Origin: Azoarcus sp. TTM-91
GTDB lineage: Bacteria; Pseudomonadota; Gammaproteobacteria; Burkholderiales; Rhodocyclaceae
Direction: 5' to 3'
NCBI RefSeq assembly: GCF_012911025.1
Contig: NZ_WUEI01000009.1
Span: 22,391-86,390 of the forward strand
DNA length: 64,000 bases
Numbering within the stretch: position 1 is the stretch's first letter; each line of letters begins with the position of its first letter. Both the position numbers and the translations under genes were made by a program. The notes beneath the pieces are model-generated. The model was not told the DNA's origin and ran no database searches. It was given only the letters and a program-made list of their open reading frames with translations. Shown one piece after another: positions 54,958 to 64,000 of this stretch.

Positions 54958-55758
54958 GTGTTCGACTACTTCGGCTACGGCTCGAACATGAGCCTGCGAT
55001 CCCTGCAGGCGAAAGGGGTCACCGCGCTCGACTCGCGGCCGGCCCGGCTGCACGGCTGGCGGCTGCGCTTCAATGTGCGCCACTTCTTCCGCCACGAGGG
55101 CGGCATGGGCAACATCGAGCCCACCGGCAAGCCGCAGGACTGCGTGCAGGGCGTCCTCCATCGCTGCGACGACGATGCCCTGGCCCTGCTGGATGCCGCC
55201 GAGGCCTATGGCTATGGTTATGACCGTGTCCTCGTGGAAGTCAATGCTTCGGGCGCTGCCGTACCCGCTTTCGCCTACGTCGGCATGCCCGCCTTCATCG
55301 ACGACGCCTGCCTGCCCACGCAGCGTTATCTGAACATCCTGCTGGCCGGTGCCGGCCATGCCGGGCTGGACCTTGCCTATCTCGACCAGCTGCGCGACCA
55401 CCCCATCCACCCCTCGGCGGACTACTCCCCCTTTGCCGCGCCGAGCGGCGAGCAAGCCTGCTTCGATGCCGCCTCCCTGGCGCAAAACCCTTGTTTCACT
55501 GCACTTGCGGGCGCGGTGTTCGACATGAGCGAGGCGCAGCCACGCCACGAATTCCTGAAGGGTTTCTTCGGCGGCCGCGACATGACGCTGTTCCATCTGC
55601 AGCGCATGGACAGCAGCGACGGCCTGGAGACGCTGGAGGATGTTGCGCTCGGACGCTTGAGCCCCCGCCAGCGGGCCTACCTGAATGCATACCTGCATGA
55701 GTACAATGCGGAGTACCGCTATGTCGGCGGCTTCCAGTACGACTTAAGTCAGGTATAG
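54958..55758 (+). CDS. Gamma-glutamylcyclotransferase-like (BtrG/AIG2 fold) protein
   Basis: A 266-residue protein starting at GTG 54958. The N-terminal FDYFGYGSNMSLRSLQ contains the substrate-binding YGSN loop of the cyclotransferase fold. The candidate catalytic Glu is in ALLDAAEAYGYGYDRVLV. The C-terminal half (from about 150) is an extra domain with GLDLAYLDQLRDHPIHPSADYSPF, then FKGFFGGRDMTLFHL, that I do not recognise. Family members release 5-oxoproline from gamma-glutamyl compounds, but many are uncharacterised. It sits between the Cys-rich lipoprotein and an MBL-like gene on the same strand. Confidence 0.82.
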   Translation: MFDYFGYGSNMSLRSLQAKGVTALDSRPARLHGWRLRFNVRHFFRHEGGMGNIEPTGKPQDCVQGVLHRCDDDALALLDAAEAYGYGYDRVLVEVNASGAAVPAFAYVGMPAFIDDACLPTQRYLNILLAGAGHAGLDLAYLDQLRDHPIHPSADYSPFAAPSGEQACFDAASLAQNPCFTALAGAVFDMSEAQPRHEFLKGFFGGRDMTLFHLQRMDSSDGLETLEDVALGRLSPRQRAYLNAYLHEYNAEYRYVGGFQYDLSQV

Positions 55759-55771
55759 AGAGGGCTAGGCA

Positions 55772-56500
55772 ATGCAGACGTTTCCACCAGTGCTCGCCCA
55801 TGGCGGCCTGCAGGAGGTATTCCCTGGCGTGTTCTTCGTCAGCGGGGCGATGGAAACGGTGCTGCACGGCTGCGACTGGTGCTTCAGCCGCAACATGACG
55901 GTGGTCCGCGAGGATGATCGCCTTGTCCTGTTCAACTCGGTCCGGCTAGGCGAGGAAGGCCTCGCCGCCCTCGACCGCCTCGGGCGGGTGACCGACGTGG
56001 TCTGCCTCGGCGCGCTGCACGGGCGCGACGACCCCTTCTATGTTTCCCGCTACGGCGCGCGCTACTGGCGTGTCGGCGGCGGCGCGCACGAGAGCGGGCT
56101 GGAAGCGCATCACCGGCTGGAGGCCGGCGGGCCGCTGCCGGTGTCCGGCGCCACGCTGTTCGAGTTCTCCACGACCCGGCTGCCGGAAGCCATCCTGCTG
56201 CTGGAGCGCGAAGGCGGCATCGCCATCGCCTGCGACGCCCTGCAGAACTGGCTTGCGCCGGACGAATATTTCTCCGATGCATCGCGTCAGCTGATGCAGG
56301 ACATGGGCTTCTTCACCCCGGCCAACTTCGGCCCGGTCTGGATGCAGGCGGCGGTGCCGCAGGCGGCAGATTTCTCCCGCCTGGCGCAGCATTCCTTCCG
56401 CCATGCGCTGTGTGGCCATGGCGAGCCGCTGCGGGATAGCGCGGACAGTGATTTCCGCGCCCGCTTCGAACAGGTGTTCGGCGACGGCGGCAGGCAGTGA
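55772..56500 (+). CDS. MBL-fold-like protein (DUF4336-type character)
   Basis: A 242-residue soluble protein. The layout recalls a degenerate metallo-beta-lactamase fold: an opening GLQEVFPGVFFVSGAM, NMTVVREDDRLVLFNSVRLGEEGLAALDRLGRVTDVVCLGALHGRDDPFYVSRYGARYW in pieces, then ILLLEREGGIAIACDALQNW, and a late RHALCGHGEPL. The canonical HxHxDH is missing; only LHGRDDPF and CGHGEP remain, so metal binding may be partial. The function is unknown. It begins 13 bases after the previous stop, and the large pseudokinase gene follows. Confidence 0.75.
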   Translation: MQTFPPVLAHGGLQEVFPGVFFVSGAMETVLHGCDWCFSRNMTVVREDDRLVLFNSVRLGEEGLAALDRLGRVTDVVCLGALHGRDDPFYVSRYGARYWRVGGGAHESGLEAHHRLEAGGPLPVSGATLFEFSTTRLPEAILLLEREGGIAIACDALQNWLAPDEYFSDASRQLMQDMGFFTPANFGPVWMQAAVPQAADFSRLAQHSFRHALCGHGEPLRDSADSDFRARFEQVFGDGGRQ

Positions 56501-56543
56501 GGCGGTTGTCCGCCAGCCTGCAGGCCCGCGGCTCATTGCCGGC

Positions 56544-59500
56544 GTGAAGCTGGCCGGTTACCGTCTGGAAAAAGCCATCCGGCGTGGGGATGGACGGGTG
56601 ACCTTCCGCGCGGTGCGGGAAACCGATGGCGCCCGCGTCTGCATCGAAACCCTGGACACCGAGTATCCGGGCCGCCAGCAGGCGGCCGAGCTCGCCCGCG
56701 CGGGCACGCTGGCGCAGCGCCTGAGCGAGGTGCCGGGCGTCATCGCGGTGCATGCGGTGGAGCGGCATGGCAGCGGCAACCTGGCGCTGATCACCGAAGC
56801 CTGCTCGCGCAGCCTGGCCGATCTGCTGGTCGACGCCGGTGGCAAAGGACTGCCGCCCGCGCAGGTGCTGGGCCATGCCATCGCGCTGGTGCGCATCCTG
56901 GCCGGCATCCACGCCCGCGGCGTCGTGCACAAGGCGCTCACCCCGGCCCAGGTGATGTTTGCCGAGGGCGATGGCGGCTTGCGGCTGTGTGGGTTCGGCA
57001 TCGCCTCGGAGCTGCTGCGCGAGAGTTCCACCTCCTCGTCTCCCCGCCGCCTGGAAGGGCCGCTGCCCTATCTGTCGCCCGAACAGACCGGGCGCATGAA
57101 CCGCGCGCTCGACTACCGCTCCGACTATTACTCGCTGGGCATCGGCCTGTTCGAACTGCTGACCGGGCGCAAACCCTTCGAGGCCGATCATGCGCTCGGC
57201 TGGGTGCACTGCCACATCAGCCGCCAGCCGCCGGTGCCGCATGAGCTGGACCCGGCGATCCCGCCGGCGGTGTCCGCCATCGTGCTCAAGCTGCTGGCCA
57301 AGGACCCGGAGGCGCGCTACCAGAGCGCGGACGCGCTGCTCGGCGACCTCGAACGCTGCCGTGCGGCGCTGGCGGCCGGCCTGGCGCTTAACGACTTCTC
57401 CCCCGGCGAGGGCGACGTGCCCTTGCACTTCCTGGTGCCGCAGAACCTGTACGGGCGCCAGCGCGAAACGGCGCAGCTGCTGGGTCTGTTCGAAGCGGCC
57501 GCCGCGGGCGGCGCGGTGTTCTGCCTGGTGCATGGCTACTCGGGCGTGGGCAAGTCGGCGCTGGTCAGCCAGCTTGATCGCCCCTTGGTGCGGGAGCGCG
57601 GCTTCTTCGTCCAGGGCAAGTTCGACCAGCTCCAGCGCGGCGAGGCCTTCAGCGCCCTGGCCGCCGCGCTGCGCGGGCTGGTGCATCAGGCGCTGGCCGA
57701 GCCGCCGGCGCAGCTGGAAGCCTGGCGGCTCGCGCTGCTGGAGGCGCTCGGCCCCAACGCGCAATTGATCGTGGAGCGGGTGCCGGAGCTGGAGCTGATC
57801 GTCGGCCCCCAGCCGGTGGTGGCCGCCCTGCCGCCGGCCGAGGCGCGCAACCGCCTGCAGATCGTGCTCACCGCCTTCATCCGCGTGTTCGCCGCCGCCG
57901 GCCACCCGCTGGTGATCTTTCTCGACGATCTGCAGTGGAGCGACGTGCCCACGCTGGAGCTGATCAAACGCTTGGTCAGCGGCCGCGAGCTCGGCCACCT
58001 GCTGCTCATCGGCACCTACCGCAGCAACGAGATCGGCCCCGGCCATCCGCTGCGGCTGATGCTGGAGGAACTGGCCTCGGTGCGCGCGGTGGAAGAGATT
58101 CCGCTGCGGCCGCTGGATCGCGACGCGGTGGCCGATCTGGTCGCCGACGCCTTGCGCACCGAACGCCCGCTAGCGCGGGAGCTGGGCGAGCTGCTCTACG
58201 ACAAGGCCGGCGGCAACCCCTTCTTCACCACCGAACTGCTCAAGCGCCTGCACGAGGACGGCGCGATCTCGCTGCCGGCCGGCGGCGAATGCTGGGTGTG
58301 CGACCTGCATGCGGTGCGCTGGTCGGGCCTGAGCAACGACGTGGTCGAGTTCATGGTGGACAACCTGCGCCAGCTGCCGCCGGCCACCCAGGAGCTGCTG
58401 GAGCTGGCTGCCTGCATCGGCAACACCTTCGACTTGCGCACGCTGGCCGTCATCCACGAACGTTCGCCGGCCGAGACCGCGGCGGTGCTGCTGGCGGCGC
58501 TCAAGCGCCATGTGGTGGTGCCGCTGCATGCCAGCTACCGGCTGGTCGGCGAGTCGCCGGAGCTGAACCCCTCCTACCGTTTCCTGCACGACAGGGTGCA
58601 GCAGGCAGCCTACGCGCTGATTCCGCCGCAGCGCCTGCAGGCGGTGCATTGCTCCATCGGCCGCCTGATGCTGCGCCACGCCGACGCCGAAGAGCGTGAA
58701 GCCAGGCTGATCGATATCGTCGGCCACCTCAATGCCGGCCGCGCGCTGATCGACGACCCTGCCGAGCGCCTAACCCTGGCGCAACTCAACCTCAGTGCCG
58801 GAATACGCGCCCGCCATGCGGCGGCCTACGAGGCGGCCATGGACTACCTGCAGACCGGCGAAGCGCTGCTGCCGGCGGATGCGGTGGAAGCCGAGACCGG
58901 TGTGGCGCGGGCGCTGGCCGCCGAGCTGCAGCAGTGCGCCTACCTCACCGGCCGCCACGCCGAGGCGGAGGCGCGCAGCGAGGCCTTGCTGCGGCAGGCG
59001 CGCGACGATCTGGAGCGGGCGGAAATCCTGGTGGTGCGCACCCGCCAGTACGCCACGCTCGGGCGCATGGATGCCTCCATCCAGGCCGCAATCCGGGGCC
59101 TGGCGCTGCTGGGCGTGGTGTTCGTGGACGACCCGGACGACGCCGCCATCGCCGAGGAGCGCCGCCTCGTGCTGGTCAACCTGGGCGGCCGGGCGGTGGC
59201 CGAGCTGGTGGATGCGCCGCCCGAGCGTGATCCGGCCACGCTGACGGCGATGCGGCTGTTGATGGAGATTTTCGCCGCCGCCTTCCTGTCCGGCAGCGGC
59301 AACCTCTTTCCCTACCTCGTGCTCAAGGCGGTGAACCTGTCGCTGCGGCACGGCAACTGCCCGGAGTCTGCCTTCGCCTATGCCGCCTACGGCATGCTCC
59401 TGTGCGGTGAGCTGGACGAACCCGCGCTCGGCCACGAATACGGCAAGGTCGGGCTGGCGATCAACGAGCGGCTGGACGACATCGCGCTGCGCGCCCGCGT

Positions 59501-61577
59501 GATCTACGTCTATGCGATGTTCGTGCATCACTGGAGCGAACACTGGAGCTCGCTCACCCCGCTGTTCCGCAAGGGCATCGAATCCGGTTACCAGTCGGGC
59601 GACCTGCTCTACCTCGCCTACAGCGCGCAGGACTGCGTGATCTGGGACCCGACGCTGGACCTGGAAACCGCCGCCGCGCGCCACGCGGAGAACCTGGAGA
59701 TCGTGCGCGAATGCGCCTACCAGGACTCCTTCGACTCCGGCTCCCTGTTCCTGCAACTGCAGCGCAACCTGCTGGGCCTCACCGATGCGCCCGACTCCCT
59801 GAGCGACGCGGGCTTCGACGAGCACGCCTGCCTGGCCGGCATACGCCGGCGCGGCTTCATGACCGGCATCGCCAACTACCTTATCTACAAGGCCGAGGCC
59901 TGTTTCATGCACGGCCTCACCGTGCAGGCGCTGGGCTACGTCGAGGAGCAGGATGGTCTGATCCGCTCGGCGATGTCGCTGCCGCAGCTGGTGCGCTTCT
60001 ACATCGTCGCCTTCCTCGTGCGCGCCAGCCTGTACCCGGACATGCCAGCGGCGACGCAGGCAGCGACCCTGGAGCGGCTGCAGCGCGACTTCGACCGCAT
60101 GGGGCGCTGGGCGGCCAACTGCCCGGCCAACTTCGCCCACCTGCACCTGCTCATGCGTGCCGAGCTGGCCCGCCTGGCCGGCCACGGCGAGGCGGCGCTG
60201 GATGCCTACGAGGCGGCCATAGATGCAGCCCGCCGCAGCGGTTTCCTGCGGGACGAGGCGGTGGCCTGCGAGCGCGCGGCGCGCCATCTGCTCGCCGGTG
60301 GCCGTGGTCGTGCTGCCGAGGGCTATCTGCGTGCGGCCTACCTGCTGTATGCGCGCTGGGGCGCCCAGCGCAAGCTCGGGCTGCTGATGCGTGAATTCCC
60401 GGTGCTGGCCGAGTTGCTCACGGACCGCCGGCCGGCCGCGGGCGGGCTGAGCGGAGGAGAGCTCGACCTCGCCTCGCTGATGAAGGCCTCGCGGGTGATC
60501 TCGGGAGAAATGGTGCTGGACCGCCTGATGCGGACCACCATGGATATCGTGCTCGAGAACGCCGGCGGCCAATGGGGTTGCCTGGTGGTCTGCCGCGATG
60601 GCCAGCTGACGGTGGAGGCCTTCAGCGCCAGCGGCGGGGCGGAGGCCGGGGAGGCCGAGGGGCTGCCGCCGCAGGCCTGCATCGCGGATGCCCAGGGCCG
60701 CCGCTTCGGTCTGCCGGTCACGGTGATCTGGCAGGTTCTGCGCAGCCACAAGGCGGTGGTGCTGGACGATGCCGCCGGCGCCGGCGACTTCACCGGCGAT
60801 CCCTATGTGTCGCGCCGCCGTCCTGCCTCCATCTTGTGCGTGCCCATAGGCCGCGAGCGCTTCGACGGCGTGGTCTACATCGAGAACCGCCTGGCGACCG
60901 GCGCCTTTCCCGCCGAGCGGGTGGAGATCGTGCATCTGCTGGCGGCGCAGGCGGTGGTGGCGATAGACAACGCGCGCTTGTACGAACAGGTGCAGGAATA
61001 CTCGCGCACGCTGGAACAGCGTGTGGCCGAGCGCACCGCCCGGCTGGCCCAGCTCAACGTGGAACTGCAGGCCCTGGCCGACCGCGATGGCCTCACCGGC
61101 GTGGCCAACCGCCGCCGCGGCGACCTCTACCTCGCCGAAACCTGGGCCAGGCTGCAGCGTGAGCAGGCGCCGGTGTCGCTGGTGCTGTTCGATGTGGACC
61201 ACTTCAAGGCCTACAACGACGGTTTCGGCCACCAGAAGGGCGACGAATGCCTGGCTGCGGTTGCCGCCGCCGCGCGGCGCGAAGTGCCCCGCGCGCAGGA
61301 CATGCTGGCGCGCTACGGTGGCGAGGAGTTCATGATCGTGCTGCCGGATACCGATATCGACGGCGCCGCCCTGGTTGCCGAGCGGGTGCGCAAGGCGGTG
61401 GCGGCGCTCGGCATCGCCCATGTCCAGGCGGCGGGCGGGCGGGTGACGATCAGCGCCGGCGTGGCGACGCTGATTCCAATCGCGGGAAACACCATCGCCG
61501 GGCTGGTGCACCAGGCGGACTTGGCCCTCTACGAGGCCAAGCGCGCTGGCCGCAACCAGGTGTGCCGCGCCTCCTAG
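56544..61577 (+). CDS. Pseudokinase-AAA ATPase-helical repeat-GAF-GGDEF signalling protein
   Basis: About 1677 residues from GTG 56544. The ribosome site is weak; the frame is open upstream into the previous gene, so the start is uncertain. Domain order: Hanks-type kinase fold (about 5-290), AAA/STAND-like ATPase (about 295-680, Walker A HGYSGVGKSALV near 330, Walker B LVIFLDDLQW near 455), a long TPR-like helical region (about 750-1290), GAF (about 1315-1485), short coiled coil, and GGDEF (about 1512-1672) with RYGGEEFMIVL and an RAQD inhibitory site. The kinase part has lost its key residues: the catalytic loop reads VVHKALTPAQV instead of HxDxxPxN, the DFG is GFG, and the VAIK Lys is replaced in VCIETL. 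It is therefore predicted to be a pseudokinase-gated diguanylate cyclase. Confidence 0.88.
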   Translation: MKLAGYRLEKAIRRGDGRVTFRAVRETDGARVCIETLDTEYPGRQQAAELARAGTLAQRLSEVPGVIAVHAVERHGSGNLALITEACSRSLADLLVDAGGKGLPPAQVLGHAIALVRILAGIHARGVVHKALTPAQVMFAEGDGGLRLCGFGIASELLRESSTSSSPRRLEGPLPYLSPEQTGRMNRALDYRSDYYSLGIGLFELLTGRKPFEADHALGWVHCHISRQPPVPHELDPAIPPAVSAIVLKLLAKDPEARYQSADALLGDLERCRAALAAGLALNDFSPGEGDVPLHFLVPQNLYGRQRETAQLLGLFEAAAAGGAVFCLVHGYSGVGKSALVSQLDRPLVRERGFFVQGKFDQLQRGEAFSALAAALRGLVHQALAEPPAQLEAWRLALLEALGPNAQLIVERVPELELIVGPQPVVAALPPAEARNRLQIVLTAFIRVFAAAGHPLVIFLDDLQWSDVPTLELIKRLVSGRELGHLLLIGTYRSNEIGPGHPLRLMLEELASVRAVEEIPLRPLDRDAVADLVADALRTERPLARELGELLYDKAGGNPFFTTELLKRLHEDGAISLPAGGECWVCDLHAVRWSGLSNDVVEFMVDNLRQLPPATQELLELAACIGNTFDLRTLAVIHERSPAETAAVLLAALKRHVVVPLHASYRLVGESPELNPSYRFLHDRVQQAAYALIPPQRLQAVHCSIGRLMLRHADAEEREARLIDIVGHLNAGRALIDDPAERLTLAQLNLSAGIRARHAAAYEAAMDYLQTGEALLPADAVEAETGVARALAAELQQCAYLTGRHAEAEARSEALLRQARDDLERAEILVVRTRQYATLGRMDASIQAAIRGLALLGVVFVDDPDDAAIAEERRLVLVNLGGRAVAELVDAPPERDPATLTAMRLLMEIFAAAFLSGSGNLFPYLVLKAVNLSLRHGNCPESAFAYAAYGMLLCGELDEPALGHEYGKVGLAINERLDDIALRARVIYVYAMFVHHWSEHWSSLTPLFRKGIESGYQSGDLLYLAYSAQDCVIWDPTLDLETAAARHAENLEIVRECAYQDSFDSGSLFLQLQRNLLGLTDAPDSLSDAGFDEHACLAGIRRRGFMTGIANYLIYKAEACFMHGLTVQALGYVEEQDGLIRSAMSLPQLVRFYIVAFLVRASLYPDMPAATQAATLERLQRDFDRMGRWAANCPANFAHLHLLMRAELARLAGHGEAALDAYEAAIDAARRSGFLRDEAVACERAARHLLAGGRGRAAEGYLRAAYLLYARWGAQRKLGLLMREFPVLAELLTDRRPAAGGLSGGELDLASLMKASRVISGEMVLDRLMRTTMDIVLENAGGQWGCLVVCRDGQLTVEAFSASGGAEAGEAEGLPPQACIADAQGRRFGLPVTVIWQVLRSHKAVVLDDAAGAGDFTGDPYVSRRRPASILCVPIGRERFDGVVYIENRLATGAFPAERVEIVHLLAAQAVVAIDNARLYEQVQEYSRTLEQRVAERTARLAQLNVELQALADRDGLTGVANRRRGDLYLAETWARLQREQAPVSLVLFDVDHFKAYNDGFGHQKGDECLAAVAAAARREVPRAQDMLARYGGEEFMIVLPDTDIDGAALVAERVRKAVAALGIAHVQAAGGRVTISAGVATLIPIAGNTIAGLVHQADLALYEAKRAGRNQVCRAS

Positions 61578-61627
61578 CTTGCCGGGCGGCGCGGCTGTTC
61601 CAGCACGAGTGTGCTAACGAAGCCGTT

Positions 61628-64000
61628 TCAGCGCAGCCGCTGCACGGTGGCGTTGATCAGCCGGTGCAGGCTGGGCAGATCCTTGGCGCTGGCGAGTATG
61701 GCCTTCGACTCGCGCATCAACTCGTCCGGCGTCAGCCGGTCGCGCAGCAGGGCGCCGAGCAGCCGCGGCAGGACCATCTCGTGCAGCGGGTGCAGGCCTT
61801 GTGCGCGATCCGGCCCGCGGGGGGGAAAGTCCTTGTCGTAGGGCGGCACGAAAGCGGGTGTTTCGCGGCGGGGCGAGGGTGCGCGCAATGCGGCCTCGAA
61901 GGTCGGTGCCACCGCGCAGCGGTCGCCCAGCCCCCAGTGCGTCTTTGGAATGCCGTACCACTGCAACAGCGTGGCCAGGATGGAGGTCGAGTCGTAGGCG
62001 GTGTCGCCGGCGGCGCGGAACACCGTGTTCTGCTCTACCCACGGCGATACCAGGATGGTGGGCACGCGCAGGCCCAGCATGTCGTAGCGGAAGCCATCGT
62101 TCACATCGTTGGGCCAGGGATTGACCGCATAGGGCGGGGCGACGTGGTCGTAGATGCCGCCATGCTCATCGAAGGTGATCACCAGCAGGGTGTCTTCCCA
62201 GCCGGGGCCGGCGCGCAGCGCGTCGTAGATCTCGTTCAGCGCGCGCTCGCCCGGCACCAGGTCGCCGCCGGGGTGGTAGGAGGTGGTGCCGCTTTCGGCG
62301 ATCCACACCGGTTCGAGGAAGCTGAAGCCGGGTAGCTTGCCGCGGCGGGCGTCTTCCTTGAACTGGTCGATGCCGGCGACGAACTGGCCGAGGTTGGCAT
62401 CCACATAGGGAATCTCGCCCTGCAGGAAGAGGTGGTAGCTGAAGACGTAGTCGAACCACTCCACCGAGTTGTAGATCTTCCAGTCGGTGATGCCGTTGCT
62501 CCACAGCGTCTTCCAGATCGACGGCCGGTGCGGCGTCTCCGGCCAGTACTCGTAGGTGGCGCCGTTCTGGAAGTTGTTCAGCTGCTGCAGCGCCGAGCCG
62601 GTGAGGGAGAAGGCGCGGTTCACATCGGTGCCGCCCGGCATGGAGCAGAACCACTCATCGGAAACGCCATATTCGCGGGCCAGGCCGTTGAGCACCGGCA
62701 GCTGCTCCGGGCTGTAGGTTTCCATCACTTGGCGGGTGCCGTTGTTCCAGATGAAGCCGCCCATGTCCGGCACGGCGCGCTTGCGGTAGCCGTCGCGGTC
62801 GGTGAAGAAGAGCTGCCGCATCACGTCGGAATAGTCGTGGTACGGGTCCTGGTCCAGCAGTTCCAGCAGCCAGTCTTCGGAGAGCTTGCCGTCCTTGTAC
62901 TTGGACAGATGCACCTTGTCCTTGCCGTCGAGGTTGTAGAACTCGGTGCTGGCGCCCTGGAAGGGGCCGTCCTTGCCGACGAAGCGGATGGACTCCTGGC
63001 CGTGCTCGTACAGCCAGCCGCAGACGTGGTCGAAGGAGCGGTTTTCCAGCATCAGGTAGACCACATGCTTGATGCGGCTGCGCATGAAATCCAGCGTGCC
63101 GGGCTGGGCGCTGCGCGCCGGGTCGATGGGCGTGCGGCCGAGCAGGCCGGTGAGCGTGGTGTGGGCATCGAAGCCGGTGGGCAATCGGCCACTGCGCAGC
63201 GGTTCGCCCAGCGGATCGGCGCGGCTGGGGTCAAAGTGCCACAGGCGGTAGCTGCCGTCCGCGGGTGTCCAGTCGAGGATGAACTCGCCGATGGCGGCCA
63301 GGCTGTGGCCGGCGTCCAGTTCCGGCCAGCGGCCTTCGGCCACGGTCGGTCGGGCCAGCGGGATCGGGTTCTGCGGGTCGAAGCTCCAGACGGTGTAGCT
63401 GCCGCTGGCGGCGACGACGTCCAGCACGTAGTTGCCGACCGGGATCAGCTGGTGGCCATATTCGATGGCATCGAAGGCGCCTTGCGGCGTGTAGGGCGCG
63501 GGCAGGGGATCGGCGCTGCCGGGGGCGAGCGGGCTGGGGTCGAAGTTCCACAGCTGGAAGGTGCCGCGGCCGTCGGTGGGGATGAAGTTGAGCAGGAAGT
63601 TGTGCAGCGGGATCAGCAGCAGTTCGTCGCCGCTGTCGTATTGCTCGTGGCCGCCGTCCGGGTTGCCGAAATCCACCCGGCTCTGCCAGAACTTGGTCTT
63701 GGGCCACAGCCCTTTCTGTACCGGTTCGGCGCCCAGCGGGTCCGGGCTGGCCGGGTCGAAGGCGAACAGGCGGTAGGGGAAGCTGGGGTAGTAGTCGCGC
63801 AGCTCGAGCGGCCCCCACTCCAGCAGGTAGCCGCCGATCTGGATGAGCTGGTGGCGGCGGTCCAGGCGTGCCTGCGGCGATAGGGGTAGCGGCGTGAGCA
63901 GTGATTCGGCGGCGGGGTCGAAGTGCCATAGCTGATAGCCGTCGCAGTCGCTGCGGCGGCTGACGACGAAGCTGGCGGGGGTGGCGGGCGACGGGAGGGC
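61628..64000 (-). CDS. Phospholipase C/phosphoesterase with N-terminal propeller-like repeats (5' end outside window)
   Basis: The frame stays open to the window end, so the N-terminus is missing; 790 residues are visible. The N-terminal third consists of at least five repeats of about 45-60 residues with the pattern G-x-Y-x-L-W-x-F-D-P ... P-L ... H-x-L-x-x-I-G-x-Y-x-L-D-W (for example GYQLWHFDPAAESLL and GSYRLWHFDPSRADPL). The rest is a phosphoesterase of the phospholipase C/acid phosphatase AcpA family: IKHVVYLMLENRSFDHVCGWL with the Glu-Asn metal ligands, MPGGTDVNRAFSLTGS, DTLLVITFDEHGGIYDHVAPP, and LGLRVPTILVSPWV. Members cleave phospholipids or phosphodiesters outside the cytoplasm. No neighbour on this strand shows its role. 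Confidence 0.88.
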   Translation of the reverse strand, partial: ALPSPATPASFVVSRRSDCDGYQLWHFDPAAESLLTPLPLSPQARLDRRHQLIQIGGYLLEWGPLELRDYYPSFPYRLFAFDPASPDPLGAEPVQKGLWPKTKFWQSRVDFGNPDGGHEQYDSGDELLLIPLHNFLLNFIPTDGRGTFQLWNFDPSPLAPGSADPLPAPYTPQGAFDAIEYGHQLIPVGNYVLDVVAASGSYTVWSFDPQNPIPLARPTVAEGRWPELDAGHSLAAIGEFILDWTPADGSYRLWHFDPSRADPLGEPLRSGRLPTGFDAHTTLTGLLGRTPIDPARSAQPGTLDFMRSRIKHVVYLMLENRSFDHVCGWLYEHGQESIRFVGKDGPFQGASTEFYNLDGKDKVHLSKYKDGKLSEDWLLELLDQDPYHDYSDVMRQLFFTDRDGYRKRAVPDMGGFIWNNGTRQVMETYSPEQLPVLNGLAREYGVSDEWFCSMPGGTDVNRAFSLTGSALQQLNNFQNGATYEYWPETPHRPSIWKTLWSNGITDWKIYNSVEWFDYVFSYHLFLQGEIPYVDANLGQFVAGIDQFKEDARRGKLPGFSFLEPVWIAESGTTSYHPGGDLVPGERALNEIYDALRAGPGWEDTLLVITFDEHGGIYDHVAPPYAVNPWPNDVNDGFRYDMLGLRVPTILVSPWVEQNTVFRAAGDTAYDSTSILATLLQWYGIPKTHWGLGDRCAVAPTFEAALRAPSPRRETPAFVPPYDKDFPPRGPDRAQGLHPLHEMVLPRLLGALLRDRLTPDELMRESKAILASAKDLPSLHRLINATVQRLR

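Overview
The window is high-GC, gene-dense bacterial DNA. Gene content fits a betaproteobacterium, plausibly of the Rhodocyclales: a recC/recB/recD set, ubiX, a sensory [NiFe] hydrogenase with its kinase, a globin-coupled diguanylate cyclase, a type VI FHA protein and OpgC. The taxonomic placement is inference from gene content and base composition. No rRNA, tRNA, CRISPR array, insertion sequence or prophage was seen.

Layout. 0-2 kb: the 3' end of a regulator with a GPIA-type tail, facing the type VI FHA gene tagH. 2-14.4 kb: DNA repair, with a NERD-domain helicase divergent from recC, then a glycosyltransferase, recB and recD. 14.7-15.9 kb: a globin-coupled diguanylate cyclase. 16.2-34.5 kb: a metal-oxyanion region. 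It holds a TupA-like binding protein, a FecCD-type permease with its ATPase, two TonB-dependent receptors, two FecB/BtuF-type binding proteins, a SAM methyltransferase, an NfsB nitroreductase, a di-Mop protein, modE and modABC. 34.5-47.4 kb: mostly housekeeping and accessory genes (SGNH hydrolase plus OpgC, metallo-hydrolase, mscL, a broken DUF2846 lipoprotein, nitronate monooxygenase-like enzyme, livHM plus a binding protein, RcnB-like protein, ubiX, LON-domain protein, mutY, lipoprotein, VOC protein). 47.5-53.4 kb: a hydrogen-sensing operon hupU-hupV-diguanylate cyclase-hupT. 53.6-61.6 kb: a Cys-rich lipoprotein, a gamma-glutamylcyclotransferase-like protein, an MBL-like protein and a 1677-residue pseudokinase-ATPase-GAF-GGDEF protein. 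61.6-64 kb: a phospholipase C-like phosphoesterase with N-terminal repeats, cut by the window end.

Most interesting hypothesis: the 16-34 kb region may be a two-membrane molybdate/tungstate acquisition system. The classical ModABC, ModE and Mop genes sit next to a vitamin-B12-type ABC importer (the fold class of Haemophilus MolBCA, a known molybdate/tungstate importer) and two TonB receptors. A rare AT-rich motif, core TTGTTTAYAT, recurs upstream of the TupA-like module and in the control regions of both TonB modules, and a variant lies between mop and modE. This suggests shared control, perhaps by ModE. The substrate is unproven.

A second theme is c-di-GMP. Three diguanylate cyclases are present, all with GG(D/E)EF and an RxxD inhibitory site: one with a globin sensor, one inside the H2-sensing operon, and one on the pseudokinase-ATPase protein.
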